From NCBI GenBank assembly GCA_022508785.1, contig JAFLUN010000002.1:16157-50011 (forward strand): a DNA stretch of 33,855 bases. The letters are read 5' to 3'. Positions 8,024 through 15,253 of this stretch are shown here, one piece after another. Made by a program: the position numbers and the translations under genes. The notes beneath the pieces are model-generated. The model saw nothing but the letters and a program-made list of their open reading frames with translations. It was not told the DNA's origin and made no database searches. The first letter of the stretch is position 1, and every line of letters begins with the position of its first letter. The stretch comes from Oscillospiraceae bacterium (GTDB lineage Bacteria; Bacillota; Clostridia; Oscillospirales; Acutalibacteraceae).

Positions 8024-9694
8024 TTATTTAAAATAGTACACTCTTGTTTCGTACGGTCTTGTTACAAAGCCGTTGTCTTTTGTGGGATTTATGCGGTAGT
8101 TGTTAAGAACAAGCTCTCCCTTGCTTAAATCGAACCCTTCCGGAGCAGTAAAAGTAACGTTTTGCTCCGTAAACGAGCTTACAACTAAAAGTCTTTCACC
8201 GTCAAGATTTCTTTCATAAACATAAAGCTGACTGCTGTTTTTTAAATGCTCTTTATAATCCCCGTAAACCGCAACCTTATGGTTCTGACGGAAGGCAAAA
8301 AGCTTTCTGTAATAATTCAAAACCGAATCGGGGTCGCTTTCCTGTTTCTCTACATTGATTTCCTTATAATTGGGATTAACATAGAACCACGGCTCAGCCG
8401 TAGAAAATCCAGCATATTCACTACTGTCCCACTGAACGGGAGTGCGTGCATTTTCACGGGTGGTTCTGTTTGCAATTTTAAGATATTTTTCATCGGAAAA
8501 GCCCAACTTTTTGAAAAGCCTTTGATTGTTAAAGGTAACAACATCCTTAAATTTATCAATACTGTCAAGGGTAATGTTTGTCATACCGATTTCCTGACCC
8601 TGATAAATAAAGGGTGTTCCGCACTGCATATAGCACATTGTTGCAAGCATTTTAGCGCTTTCATCGTGATATTTCTCACTACCGTAACGGCTGACGATTC
8701 TCGGGTGGTCGTGATTTTCTATGTAAAGACAGTTCCAAGCCTTGCCTGCCAAATCGTTCTGCCAATGAGTAAAGGCTTTTTTCAGCTTTTTAAGACTGAA
8801 CGGGGTCTGTATTGTGTCCGTCATAATGCAGTCTGCCTGCATATGGTCAAAGCCTATCATCATATCAAGCTCATGGTCGTCGCCTGCGGTAAATTCAAGG
8901 CAGTCACTTGAATTTGACATAGGCGATTCGCCTACAACAAAGCAGTCGTATTTATCAATAACGTCATGGCGAAATTCTTTAAGGTATTCGTGAATATGCG
9001 GGCCTTTTTTATAATGCTCTATTCCCGTTGCAATGGGAAGCGGGAAGCCGTTGGGAAGCCCCTCTTTTTTTGAAATGAACGTGATTACGTCTTCTCTGAA
9101 GCCGTCAACACCCATGTCAAGCCAAAATCGCATTATATCCTTAACCTCTTCACGAACCTTGGGGTTATCCATATTAAGATCGGGCTGTTTTTTTGCAAAA
9201 ACGTGAAGATAATGCTGATTTAACTCCTCATTGTATTCCCACGCTCCGCCCTCAAAGGTGGAAAGCCAGTTGTTAGGCGGTTTTTTGCCGTCTTTTCCCT
9301 TGCCGTCACGCCAAAAATAGTAGTCGTGATAAGGATTGTCCTTACTTTTAAGACCCTCTTTAAACCATTCGTGTTCGTCAGACGTGTGGTTAACGACTAA
9401 GTCCATTATTACTTTCATTCCGCGCTCGTGAGCGCCGTCAAGAACCTTTTTGAAAAGCGGGAGTGTGCCGTATTCCGGATTTATATCCTTGTAATCGGCA
9501 ATATCATACCCGTAATCCGCATTGGGAGAAGGGTAAATAGGCGAAAACCAAATTGCATTAGCGCCGATACTCTTTATGTAGTCAAGCTTTTCGAGTACGC
9601 CCTCAAGGTCGCCTATTCCGTCGCCGTTGCCGTCCTTAAAGCTTCGGCACCAGATTTGATAAACCACTAAATCCTTATACCAACTGTTGTCCAT
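8024..9694 (-). CDS. GH13 alpha-glucosidase, oligo-1,6-glucosidase type
   Basis: Cytoplasmic glycoside hydrolase releasing glucose from short alpha-glucans or isomaltose. The 556-aa length matches the MalL/oligo-1,6-glucosidase group. Conserved regions are visible: region I DLVVNHTS (98-105), region II GFREDVI with nucleophile Asp202, region III GES with acid/base Glu256, and region IV ENHD with Asp329. The residue after the nucleophile is Val, which in this subfamily is linked to alpha-1,6 rather than alpha-1,4 preference; specificity is therefore inferred. The start has AAAAGGGG about 10 bases upstream. It is the first gene of the sugar operon and is followed after 71 bases by the preferred MFS start. 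Confidence 0.94.
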   Translation of the reverse strand: MDNSWYKDLVVYQIWCRSFKDGNGDGIGDLEGVLEKLDYIKSIGANAIWFSPIYPSPNADYGYDIADYKDINPEYGTLPLFKKVLDGAHERGMKVIMDLVVNHTSDEHEWFKEGLKSKDNPYHDYYFWRDGKGKDGKKPPNNWLSTFEGGAWEYNEELNQHYLHVFAKKQPDLNMDNPKVREEVKDIMRFWLDMGVDGFREDVITFISKKEGLPNGFPLPIATGIEHYKKGPHIHEYLKEFRHDVIDKYDCFVVGESPMSNSSDCLEFTAGDDHELDMMIGFDHMQADCIMTDTIQTPFSLKKLKKAFTHWQNDLAGKAWNCLYIENHDHPRIVSRYGSEKYHDESAKMLATMCYMQCGTPFIYQGQEIGMTNITLDSIDKFKDVVTFNNQRLFKKLGFSDEKYLKIANRTTRENARTPVQWDSSEYAGFSTAEPWFYVNPNYKEINVEKQESDPDSVLNYYRKLFAFRQNHKVAVYGDYKEHLKNSSQLYVYERNLDGERLLVVSSFTEQNVTFTAPEGFDLSKGELVLNNYRINPTKDNGFVTRPYETRVYYFK

Positions 9695-9731
9695 TTCTCA
9701 ATACCCCTTTTGTTAAATTTTTATCATATTT

Positions 9732-9760
9732 AGTATAACACAACAAAATATTTAATACAA
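9732..9760 (-). promoter_or_regulatory. Sigma-A promoter of the alpha-glucosidase operon
   Basis: On the minus strand TTGTAT (9760-9755), a 17-bp spacer, TATACT (9737-9732). The transcript start would lie near 9725, about 30 bases before the ATG. Confidence 0.65.
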
Positions 9761-9779
9761 TAGAAAATTATTAAAGAAC

Positions 9780-9799
9780 TTTGCTAAAAGCTAAGCAAA
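9780..9799. promoter_or_regulatory. Inverted repeat between divergent promoters, possible operator
   Basis: TTTGCT-aaaagcta-AGCAAA, 6-bp arms in a 20-bp site. It lies about 20 bp upstream of the alpha-glucosidase -35 box and 15 bp upstream of the -35 box of the DUF2798 transcript. No regulator gene is adjacent, and it does not match a catabolite-responsive element. Confidence 0.35.
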
Positions 9800-9814
9800 A
9801 ATCAAAGTAAAATA

Positions 9815-9843
9815 TTGATTTTTTTCTAAATTTATGATATCAT
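9815..9843 (+). promoter_or_regulatory. Sigma-A promoter of the structured leader / DUF2798 gene
   Basis: TTGATT (9815-9820), a 17-bp spacer, TATCAT (9838-9843). The predicted start near 9850 leaves a leader of about 144 bases before the ATG at 9994. Confidence 0.6.
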
Positions 9844-9849
9844 AACTAA

Positions 9850-9938
9850 AAATAAAATACGGATAATCAACGACACATGTGGCACTTTACGGTGCGTAAA
9901 TCTGATTACGGTACAGATTTTACTGCATGTGTTTTTTA
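9850..9938 (+). ncRNA. Structured 5' leader: three-way-junction, riboswitch-like RNA
   Basis: The leader can fold into P1 ACACATG (9873-9879) with CATGTGT (9926-9932). P1 encloses P2 GCAC/GTGC (loop UUUACG) and P3 GUAAAUCUG/CAGAUUUUAC (one bulged U, loop AUUACGGUA). The word TACGG occurs three times: before P1, at the P2 loop and in the P3 loop. The 3' arm of P1 runs into six T. Segment GCATGTG (9925-9931) can alternatively pair with CACATGC (9946-9952) of the downstream terminator, so the two states exclude each other. I could not match it to a riboswitch class from memory. The structure is read by eye without an energy calculation. Confidence 0.5.
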
Positions 9939-9944
9939 TTTTGG

Positions 9945-9969
9945 GCACATGCATATCATGTGCTTTTTT
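9945..9969 (+). terminator. Leader terminator just upstream of the DUF2798 gene
   Basis: GCACATG-CATAT-CATGTGC followed by TTTTTT, between the promoter and the ribosome site of the gene it precedes. This position makes it an attenuator rather than an end-of-operon terminator. Its 5' arm can be captured by the 3' arm of leader helix P1. Confidence 0.7.
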
Positions 9970-9993
9970 GTTTGTCCGAAAAGGAGAATATTT

Positions 9994-10560
9994 ATGCCGA
10001 GAAATCAATTTCAAAGAATGGTTTTTGCCTTTATTACAGTGGTGATAACCGTACATGCTTATGTGTTTTACAGTCTTTATGTAATTCACGGTAACATGTT
10101 TATGAACCTTACCGGAGAAACGGGGGTAATTGCCGCCATTAACAAAATGGGCGGCGTTCCCGTGTTCGGAAAACCCGTGCCGATTTGGGCAATAATACTT
10201 ATTGAGTTTGTATTAGCCTACACACTTGAAGTTCTTTTGGGCTCTCCCCTTTCATTTAAACTTGCCTGCAAGAATTTCGACCCTCGCACAACTCACCCCG
10301 TGTTATTTGAAACTGCAATTATTTGTGCCACAGTCGGTATTATGTGCCCTGTAATGAGCTTTATCGCCGCCTTTCTTTACTATAACTATCAGGCAGGATT
10401 TAATATGTGGACACTGCTTGCAGAATGGCTTAAGCTCGTGTGCTTTAATTTCCCGTTTGCATTCTTTACACAGTTATTTTTCATTCAGCCGTTTGTCAGA
10501 ACGGTATTCAAGTCTATATTTGCAAAAGATATAAAAAAAGCACAAAAAATTGATAATTAA
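9994..10560 (+). CDS. Tandem DUF2798 membrane protein, unknown function
   Basis: 188-aa integral membrane protein with four predicted helices. These are FAFITVVITVHAYVFYSL, AIILIEFVLAYTLEVLL, AIICATVGIMCPVMSFIAAFL and LVCFNFPFAFFTQLFFIQPF. Each pair looks like one DUF2798 unit, and the second half ends in the typical FPxAF...QPFVRTVF pattern. The function of the family is unknown. The start was moved from 9877 to the ATG at 9994 because AAAGGAG lies 8 bases upstream; the longer frame covers the leader RNA and its terminator. It is transcribed alone behind a regulated-looking leader, which suggests induction by a small molecule or stress. A role in transport is only a guess. Confidence 0.8.
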   Translation: MPRNQFQRMVFAFITVVITVHAYVFYSLYVIHGNMFMNLTGETGVIAAINKMGGVPVFGKPVPIWAIILIEFVLAYTLEVLLGSPLSFKLACKNFDPRTTHPVLFETAIICATVGIMCPVMSFIAAFLYYNYQAGFNMWTLLAEWLKLVCFNFPFAFFTQLFFIQPFVRTVFKSIFAKDIKKAQKIDN

Positions 10561-10596
10561 CAGTAAAATTATTAAAGAGCGTTTTTAAAAGTTTGC

Positions 10597-10625
10597 TTGA
10601 AAGGGCTTGACAGCAGGAGTATAAT
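10597..10625 (+). promoter_or_regulatory. Sigma-A promoter of the V-type ATPase operon
   Basis: TTGAAA (10597-10602), a 17-bp spacer, TATAAT (10620-10625). The overlapping TTGACA at 10607 is too close to the -10 box to serve with it. The first gene starts about 33 bases after the predicted transcript start. Confidence 0.7.
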
Positions 10626-10664
10626 AGTTAGAACACGAAAAACACAAAAGGAGTGATTTTCGAT

Positions 10665-10985
10665 ATGGAAAGCAGTATGGATATAATTCTCAAACAGATA
10701 ATAGAAACCGATACCCTTTCCCGTGAAAAGGTAAACGAGAAAAAGCAACGGCTTCTTTCTCTTGACACGGAAATTACGGAATCAAAAAATGCAATTGATG
10801 CAGAGCTTAGCGAGCGGTCTAAAAAAAATATTGCTAAGCAAACCGAAACGTCTGAAATAAAGCTGAAAAAAGAGCTTGCAAGAATTGCTTCGTTCTACGC
10901 AGATGCGGAAACGAAGCTTCGTGACGCATTCCAAAACGGACGAAATGAAATGGTTGAAAAAATCTTTAAAAAGGTTACTGAATAA
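10665..10985 (+). CDS. V-type ATPase peripheral-stalk subunit (subunit G/H-like coiled coil)
   Basis: 106-aa charged protein predicted to be almost entirely helical and coiled coil: few hydrophobic clusters, many Glu/Lys, and segments such as LKKELARIASFYADAETKLRDAFQ. First-gene position in a V-type ATPase operon and this composition fit the stalk subunit that pairs with subunit E (NtpF in Enterococcus hirae, AhaH in archaea). The sequence itself is too low in signature residues for a firm name. The ATG at 10665 was chosen over the track GTG (10653) because the GTG overlaps the AAAGGAG ribosome site. Subunit C follows after 33 bases. Confidence 0.72.
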   Translation: MESSMDIILKQIIETDTLSREKVNEKKQRLLSLDTEITESKNAIDAELSERSKKNIAKQTETSEIKLKKELARIASFYADAETKLRDAFQNGRNEMVEKIFKKVTE

Positions 10986-11018
10986 ACACATTGGAGTTTT
11001 TGCGAAGGGAGTGAGAAA

Positions 11019-12056
11019 GTGAATTATTCGGAAAATGCCGTTACCGCAAAGGTGCACGCGCTTTTTGCAAAACGGTTGACAGATGAAGATTACGCAAATT
11101 TACTGTCGTTTCATTCAAATGAAGAAATATTTAACTATCTTCGCAATGAAACATCTTACGCTGAATATTTAGATGTTCTGCCCTCCGTTACACTTTCTTC
11201 CTCGCGTTTTGAAAACGCGTTGCAAAAGTGTCTTCTGGACAGAAAAGCGTCCCTTTGCAGATTTCAAAAGCTCATCGGCGACAAGACATACAGTTATTTC
11301 ATAAAAAAAGACGAAATAGAAGCAATTTTATATTGTGCAAGACACCTTGACACCGAAATTATTACAGACTTATTTGACCGTCCTGCTTTTTTTATCCGTG
11401 AGCAGTCCGTTTCCGGAACTGAGCTGCAACGGGCAACGTCATTTGACGAATTTGCCGATTTGCTTTCTCAAACACCGTATGCCAAAAAAGTCGAACCGTT
11501 ATTTTCATCGGACAGTAATTATAAAAGCCTTGCCGCACTTGAAAGAATACTGTTTAACGACTTGTATTCTAATCTTAAAGCTACTATATGTAAGAAATAT
11601 AAAGGTAAAAGCAGTAAAGAAATTATAAGATATATCGAGTTTATTTCTGATATGAGCATAATCAGCTCGTTTTACAGATTGACTGAGAATTATCCCGACT
11701 TTAAAAATTACCAAGCGGGTATACTTATGCCGTCCGTTACTGCATTTACACCAAAAGAAATCCGTCAATTTGAAGCGGCTCAAACAGCTAAAGATGTTTT
11801 GAATATTGTAAAAGCTTCCGTCTACGGAAAATATTTTACTGAAAAAATTACAAACATCGATTTATTCGTGCGAAAGCTCACGGTGGAAAAGAGCGTAAAA
11901 AACATACGGTATTCTCAAAACCCGATTCTCTCGCTCTTTTCTTATGAGACGGTTTTGCAAAACGAAATAAACAATATCATACACATTATCGAGGGTGTAA
12001 AATACGGTCTTAACCCTTCCGAAATATCAGATATACTTGTGAAAGGAGGATGCTGA
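11019..12056 (+). CDS. ntpC: V-type ATPase subunit C (d / AC39 family)
   Basis: Central-stalk adaptor that sits on the membrane c-ring and couples the DF shaft to it. The protein is helical, 345 aa, the usual size. The C-terminal INNIIHIIEGVKYGLNPSEISDIL is the AC39-type ending. The start is GTG with GGGAG 7 bases upstream. The stop TGA overlaps the preferred ATG of subunit I by one base (TGATG), so translation is probably coupled. Its place before subunit I differs from the Enterococcus order, where C follows E. Confidence 0.9.
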   Translation: MNYSENAVTAKVHALFAKRLTDEDYANLLSFHSNEEIFNYLRNETSYAEYLDVLPSVTLSSSRFENALQKCLLDRKASLCRFQKLIGDKTYSYFIKKDEIEAILYCARHLDTEIITDLFDRPAFFIREQSVSGTELQRATSFDEFADLLSQTPYAKKVEPLFSSDSNYKSLAALERILFNDLYSNLKATICKKYKGKSSKEIIRYIEFISDMSIISSFYRLTENYPDFKNYQAGILMPSVTAFTPKEIRQFEAAQTAKDVLNIVKASVYGKYFTEKITNIDLFVRKLTVEKSVKNIRYSQNPILSLFSYETVLQNEINNIIHIIEGVKYGLNPSEISDILVKGGC

Positions 12057-14011
12057 TGTCTGTTCAAAAAATGCAGCTTGTCACCCTTAGCGGTGATAAT
12101 AATCTTCTGCATGAAACTGCAAAAAAGCTTTATAAGTGCGGATATTTTCAACCGGAAAATCCGGGGAAGCACATATCCGTTTCTCTTGGATTTATTCCTT
12201 ATGCAGATGAAAATCCGTACACAACTATGCTTGAAAAAATGCACGGGCAGATTGAAAACAGCGGTTACACCGTAACTTATAATCCGGAAACTGCCGATTT
12301 TCCGCTGACTGACGAAGAAACCGCACGCTTAAACGAGCTGTATGAAAAATCCGAAAAGATTTCAGAAAAAAAGAAATCCTTAATTTCTCAAAAACAAGCC
12401 TGCGAGGAGGGCATTACGAAATTCTCGCATTTTAAAGAGTTGAGTGTTAATCTTGACGATATTACCGCTCTTCAATACGTAAAGGTGCGTTTCGGTCATA
12501 TGCCGAGGGAAAGTGTAAAACGGCTGCCCGAGCTTTTCGAGAAATGTCCCTATTTCTATTTCGTACCGTGCAGTGCCGACAAAACGGATTTCTGGGGCGT
12601 TTATTTCGCTCCCAAAAACCACATTGACGAGGTTGACGGAATATTTGCTCTGCTGCTTTTTGAGCCCTTTGAGGTTCCTTCCGCCGCAGGTACGGTGCAG
12701 AGCGTTATAGCTGAGCTCCGGAGCAGTCTAAAAATTATTGACGAGCAGTTAAACGAGATAGACGAGGAATCTAACACAGAATGGAATAATGACACTTCGG
12801 TTTACGACACGGTTTATTCAAAAATATATTTTATGAACCGCCTTGAAGAATTAAAAAGTTATTCCGTCCACAACGGTCACTACTTTATGCTTGTGGGTTG
12901 GGTTCCGCAAAAACAGCTTGCAGAACTTTCCGATTTATTTAACGGAAGCGGAATTTCAGTTGAAACAGGCGATACGGATTCCGAAAACGCTACGCCGCCA
13001 GTTTCGGTCAAAGAGCATAAAGGACTTTTAAAATTTCTTGTAAATCCTTATAAATTCTATATTGATATGTACGGCACGCCCTCTCACAAGGACATTGACG
13101 TAACAGCGTTCGTAGCAGTTACCTACACAATTCTTTTCGGTGTAATGTTCGGCGATATGGGCCACGGTCTTGTACTTTCCGTTGCGGGATTTTTAATGTA
13201 TAAACTCAAGAAAATGGAAATAGGCAAAACTCTTATTCCCTGCGGCATTTCTTCAATGGTGTTCGGATTTATTTTCGGAAGCGTATTCGGCTTTGAAGAG
13301 TTGCTTGACCCTATTTACAAAGCAATGGGTCTTTCGGGAAAACCTGTTTCGGTTATGGACAGCGTAAATTCCGTGCTTCTCGTAACCCTCGTTATAGGAA
13401 TAGTGCTGACTACCCTTTCAATGCTTCTGAATGTTTACGGTTGTATAAAGAACAAACGATTCGGTGAGGCGATATTCAGCAATAACGGTCTTACGGGCAT
13501 TGCGGTTTACCTTTGCGGCGCAAACTTAGCTTCACGCTTTATGGGCGGATTTGCTCCGATACCATCGGGTGTTGCGGCAATAATTATTGGCGTGGGTGCG
13601 GTACTTTTACTCGTAAAAGAAATTCTTATCGGCGCGATTGATAAGCATAAAGACTTTATGCCAGAAAGCATAATGGACTTTATTCTTCAAAATTTCTTTG
13701 AGCTTATTGAATATATTTTATCGTATCTCAGCAACACGCTTTCATTCCTTCGTATCGGCGCTTATGTTCTTGTTCACGCAGGAATGATGCTTGCGGTTTT
13801 TGCCCTTGCAGGCGAAAACAGAAATGCGCTGATTCTTATATTCGGCAATATTTTTGTTATTGCAGTTGAAGGTCTTTTGACCGCTATTCAGGTTTTACGT
13901 CTTGAATTCTATGAAATGTTTTCAAGATTTTACGGCGGTGACGGTAAACCGTTCATCCCGTTCACAGACAAACAATTCTCTATCGGAGGTAATAAAAATG
14001 AAAAACATTAA
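12056..14011 (+). CDS. ntpI: V-type ATPase subunit I (a subunit, ion channel and stator)
   Basis: Membrane stator that carries ions past the rotating c-ring. The N-terminal ~330 residues are soluble with a coiled-coil stretch. The C-terminal half holds about seven membrane helices, starting at VTAFVAVTYTILFGVMFGDMGHG. The channel arginine is probably in LSFLRIGAYVL (Arg566), with a second conserved Arg in IQVLRLEFYE (Arg615), counted from the chosen start. FGDMGHG and the ending SRFYGGDGKPF are family signatures. The second ATG (12056) is preferred to 12050, because GGAGG would directly touch the first. The gene overlaps subunit K by 14 bases. Confidence 0.95.
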   Translation: MSVQKMQLVTLSGDNNLLHETAKKLYKCGYFQPENPGKHISVSLGFIPYADENPYTTMLEKMHGQIENSGYTVTYNPETADFPLTDEETARLNELYEKSEKISEKKKSLISQKQACEEGITKFSHFKELSVNLDDITALQYVKVRFGHMPRESVKRLPELFEKCPYFYFVPCSADKTDFWGVYFAPKNHIDEVDGIFALLLFEPFEVPSAAGTVQSVIAELRSSLKIIDEQLNEIDEESNTEWNNDTSVYDTVYSKIYFMNRLEELKSYSVHNGHYFMLVGWVPQKQLAELSDLFNGSGISVETGDTDSENATPPVSVKEHKGLLKFLVNPYKFYIDMYGTPSHKDIDVTAFVAVTYTILFGVMFGDMGHGLVLSVAGFLMYKLKKMEIGKTLIPCGISSMVFGFIFGSVFGFEELLDPIYKAMGLSGKPVSVMDSVNSVLLVTLVIGIVLTTLSMLLNVYGCIKNKRFGEAIFSNNGLTGIAVYLCGANLASRFMGGFAPIPSGVAAIIIGVGAVLLLVKEILIGAIDKHKDFMPESIMDFILQNFFELIEYILSYLSNTLSFLRIGAYVLVHAGMMLAVFALAGENRNALILIFGNIFVIAVEGLLTAIQVLRLEFYEMFSRFYGGDGKPFIPFTDKQFSIGGNKNEKH

Positions 14012-14339
14012 AAAAATCGTTAGCGTGATAATCGTTGCAATTATGCTTATGTCTGCATTTTCCGTATTCGCTTTCGCAGAAGAGGCAACAACCGAAGCCG
14101 CCGCATCAGGTGACAGCGCAGGCTTTGCAAAGGGTATGGGTCTTTTGGCCGCTGCAATAGTAACGTCCCTTGCAGGTATCGGCGGCGGTATTGCAATAGC
14201 ATCAGGCGCTCCTGCCGCTATTGCCGCAAACGCTGAAAACCCAAAGACATTCGGTAAATCAATAATTTTCGTTGCTCTCGGTGAATCAATTATTCTTTTC
14301 GGCTTCGTTGTATCCATTCTTATTTTGCAGAAGGTATAA
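13998..14339 (+). CDS. ntpK: V-type ATPase subunit K (c subunit, rotor proteolipid) with a signal-like leader
   Basis: Rotor-ring subunit of 113 aa. It starts with KNIKKIVSVIIVAIMLMSAFSVFAFA, which looks like a cleavable signal peptide (site near AFA-EE). A single hairpin of two membrane helices follows. Helix 1 contains AGIGGGIAIASGAPAA, and helix 2 contains GESIILFGFVVSILIL with the ion-binding Glu. The Gln expected in helix 1 of many sodium rotors is replaced by Ile, so proton coupling seems more likely; this is inference. The track start at 13902 is rejected because GGAGG lies just before the ATG at 13998. The mature protein would be F-type-like in size (8 kDa) rather than the 16-kDa double hairpin. 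Confidence 0.92.
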   Translation: MKNIKKIVSVIIVAIMLMSAFSVFAFAEEATTEAAASGDSAGFAKGMGLLAAAIVTSLAGIGGGIAIASGAPAAIAANAENPKTFGKSIIFVALGESIILFGFVVSILILQKV

Positions 14340-14341
14340 TT

Positions 14342-14647
14342 ATGAAGTTTTATCTGCTTTCAGACGATCCAGATTCTATTGTCGGGCTTCGTCTTGCCGG
14401 TATTCAGGGAAAGCTTTTGCAGAACGGCGAGAGCGCCCTTGAACAAATCCAAAAAATAAGCGAAGATAAAGACATTGGTATGATTTTAATTACGCCGAAC
14501 ATTTCAAAGCTTTTAGGCAGTTCGTTAACCGAGCTTAAAAAGAAAAATCTTCCGCTTATTTCTGAAATTCCCGACAGCAATCCTCAAAACAATTCTTCGG
14601 ATAATGTTACGGACTATATCCGCTCTGCAGTCGGAATAAAAATTTAA
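14342..14647 (+). CDS. ntpG: V-type ATPase subunit F
   Basis: 101-aa central-shaft subunit that binds subunit D. The family pattern is visible: MKFYLLSDDPDSIVGLRLAGI at the start, a GMILITPNISKLL strand in the middle and LPLISEIPDS before the flexible C-terminal helix. The ATG lies two bases after the subunit K stop, with AGAAGG of K acting as ribosome site, so translational coupling is likely. The symbol follows Enterococcus naming, where NtpG is the F subunit. Confidence 0.9.
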   Translation: MKFYLLSDDPDSIVGLRLAGIQGKLLQNGESALEQIQKISEDKDIGMILITPNISKLLGSSLTELKKKNLPLISEIPDSNPQNNSSDNVTDYIRSAVGIKI

Positions 14648-14660
14648 GGAGGCGATACTA

Positions 14661-15242
14661 ATGGATAACCGCCTTGATACTTTCCTTAAAAGCGTAACCG
14701 ATTATGCGGACATTCAATGCAAAAAGCTTGAACGCACCGCTGAAACGCAAATGCAAAAGGAAATTACAGCATACAAAAAACAGGCTACCGAAAACAACCG
14801 AATAAATACACACCGCGAAGTCAGCAAAATTCAGTCTGACGCCGCTTTGAGGGCAGCCCAATATGAATCAGAAAAAAGGCTCGCTTTGGCAAGTCTTCGA
14901 AATGAGCTTTCAGACGGTATTTTTAAAGAAGCTGAATTGAAAATCAAGGATTTTACGCAGTCACAGGAGTATCCCGATTTTCTTAAAAAGAGTGCTGAAA
15001 GACTTGTACAGACACTGGGCGCTGAAATTATATTTTACGTTCGCCCGTGCGATATGGTTTACGGCAATATCTTTAACGAAGTTGCAAAAAATGCAACGTT
15101 GTGCGAAGATGAAAATATCCGTTTTGGCGGAATTATTGCAACAGATAAAGCCGACACTCTGCGCGCAGACGACACCTTGGATTCAAGGCTTAGCGCCGAA
15201 AAGAAGGCTTTCTTTGAAAATGCCGATTTTAAAATATTTTAG
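14661..15242 (+). CDS. ntpE: V-type ATPase subunit E (peripheral stalk)
   Basis: 193-aa stalk subunit that pairs with the G/H-like subunit and clamps A/B to subunit I. A long N-terminal charged helix (residues ~10-85) is followed by a small globular domain (FLKKSAERLVQ, then RFGGIIATDKADTLRADDTLDSRL). The GGII...D...DNT-like pattern near the C-terminus is typical of the E family. AAGGAGG lies 8 bases before the ATG. Spacing is 13 bases after subunit F and 11 bases before subunit A. Confidence 0.88.
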   Translation: MDNRLDTFLKSVTDYADIQCKKLERTAETQMQKEITAYKKQATENNRINTHREVSKIQSDAALRAAQYESEKRLALASLRNELSDGIFKEAELKIKDFTQSQEYPDFLKKSAERLVQTLGAEIIFYVRPCDMVYGNIFNEVAKNATLCEDENIRFGGIIATDKADTLRADDTLDSRLSAEKKAFFENADFKIF

Positions 15243-15253
15243 GGGGCAAATGT

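Noticed and set aside
8246-8911. 221-aa + strand ORF opposite the GH13 gene
   Set aside because: Antisense shadow of a gene with intact catalytic motifs.
9832-10089. 85-aa minus-strand ORF across the structured leader
   Set aside because: No ribosome site; it spans the promoter, leader RNA and terminator of the + strand gene.
10607-10625. TTGACA-TATAAT pair before the V-ATPase operon
   Set aside because: The spacer would be only 7 bases; TTGAAA at 10597 gives 17 bases.
13902-13997. N-terminal extension of subunit K from the track start
   Set aside because: It overlaps subunit I and lacks similarity; GGAGG points to ATG 13998.
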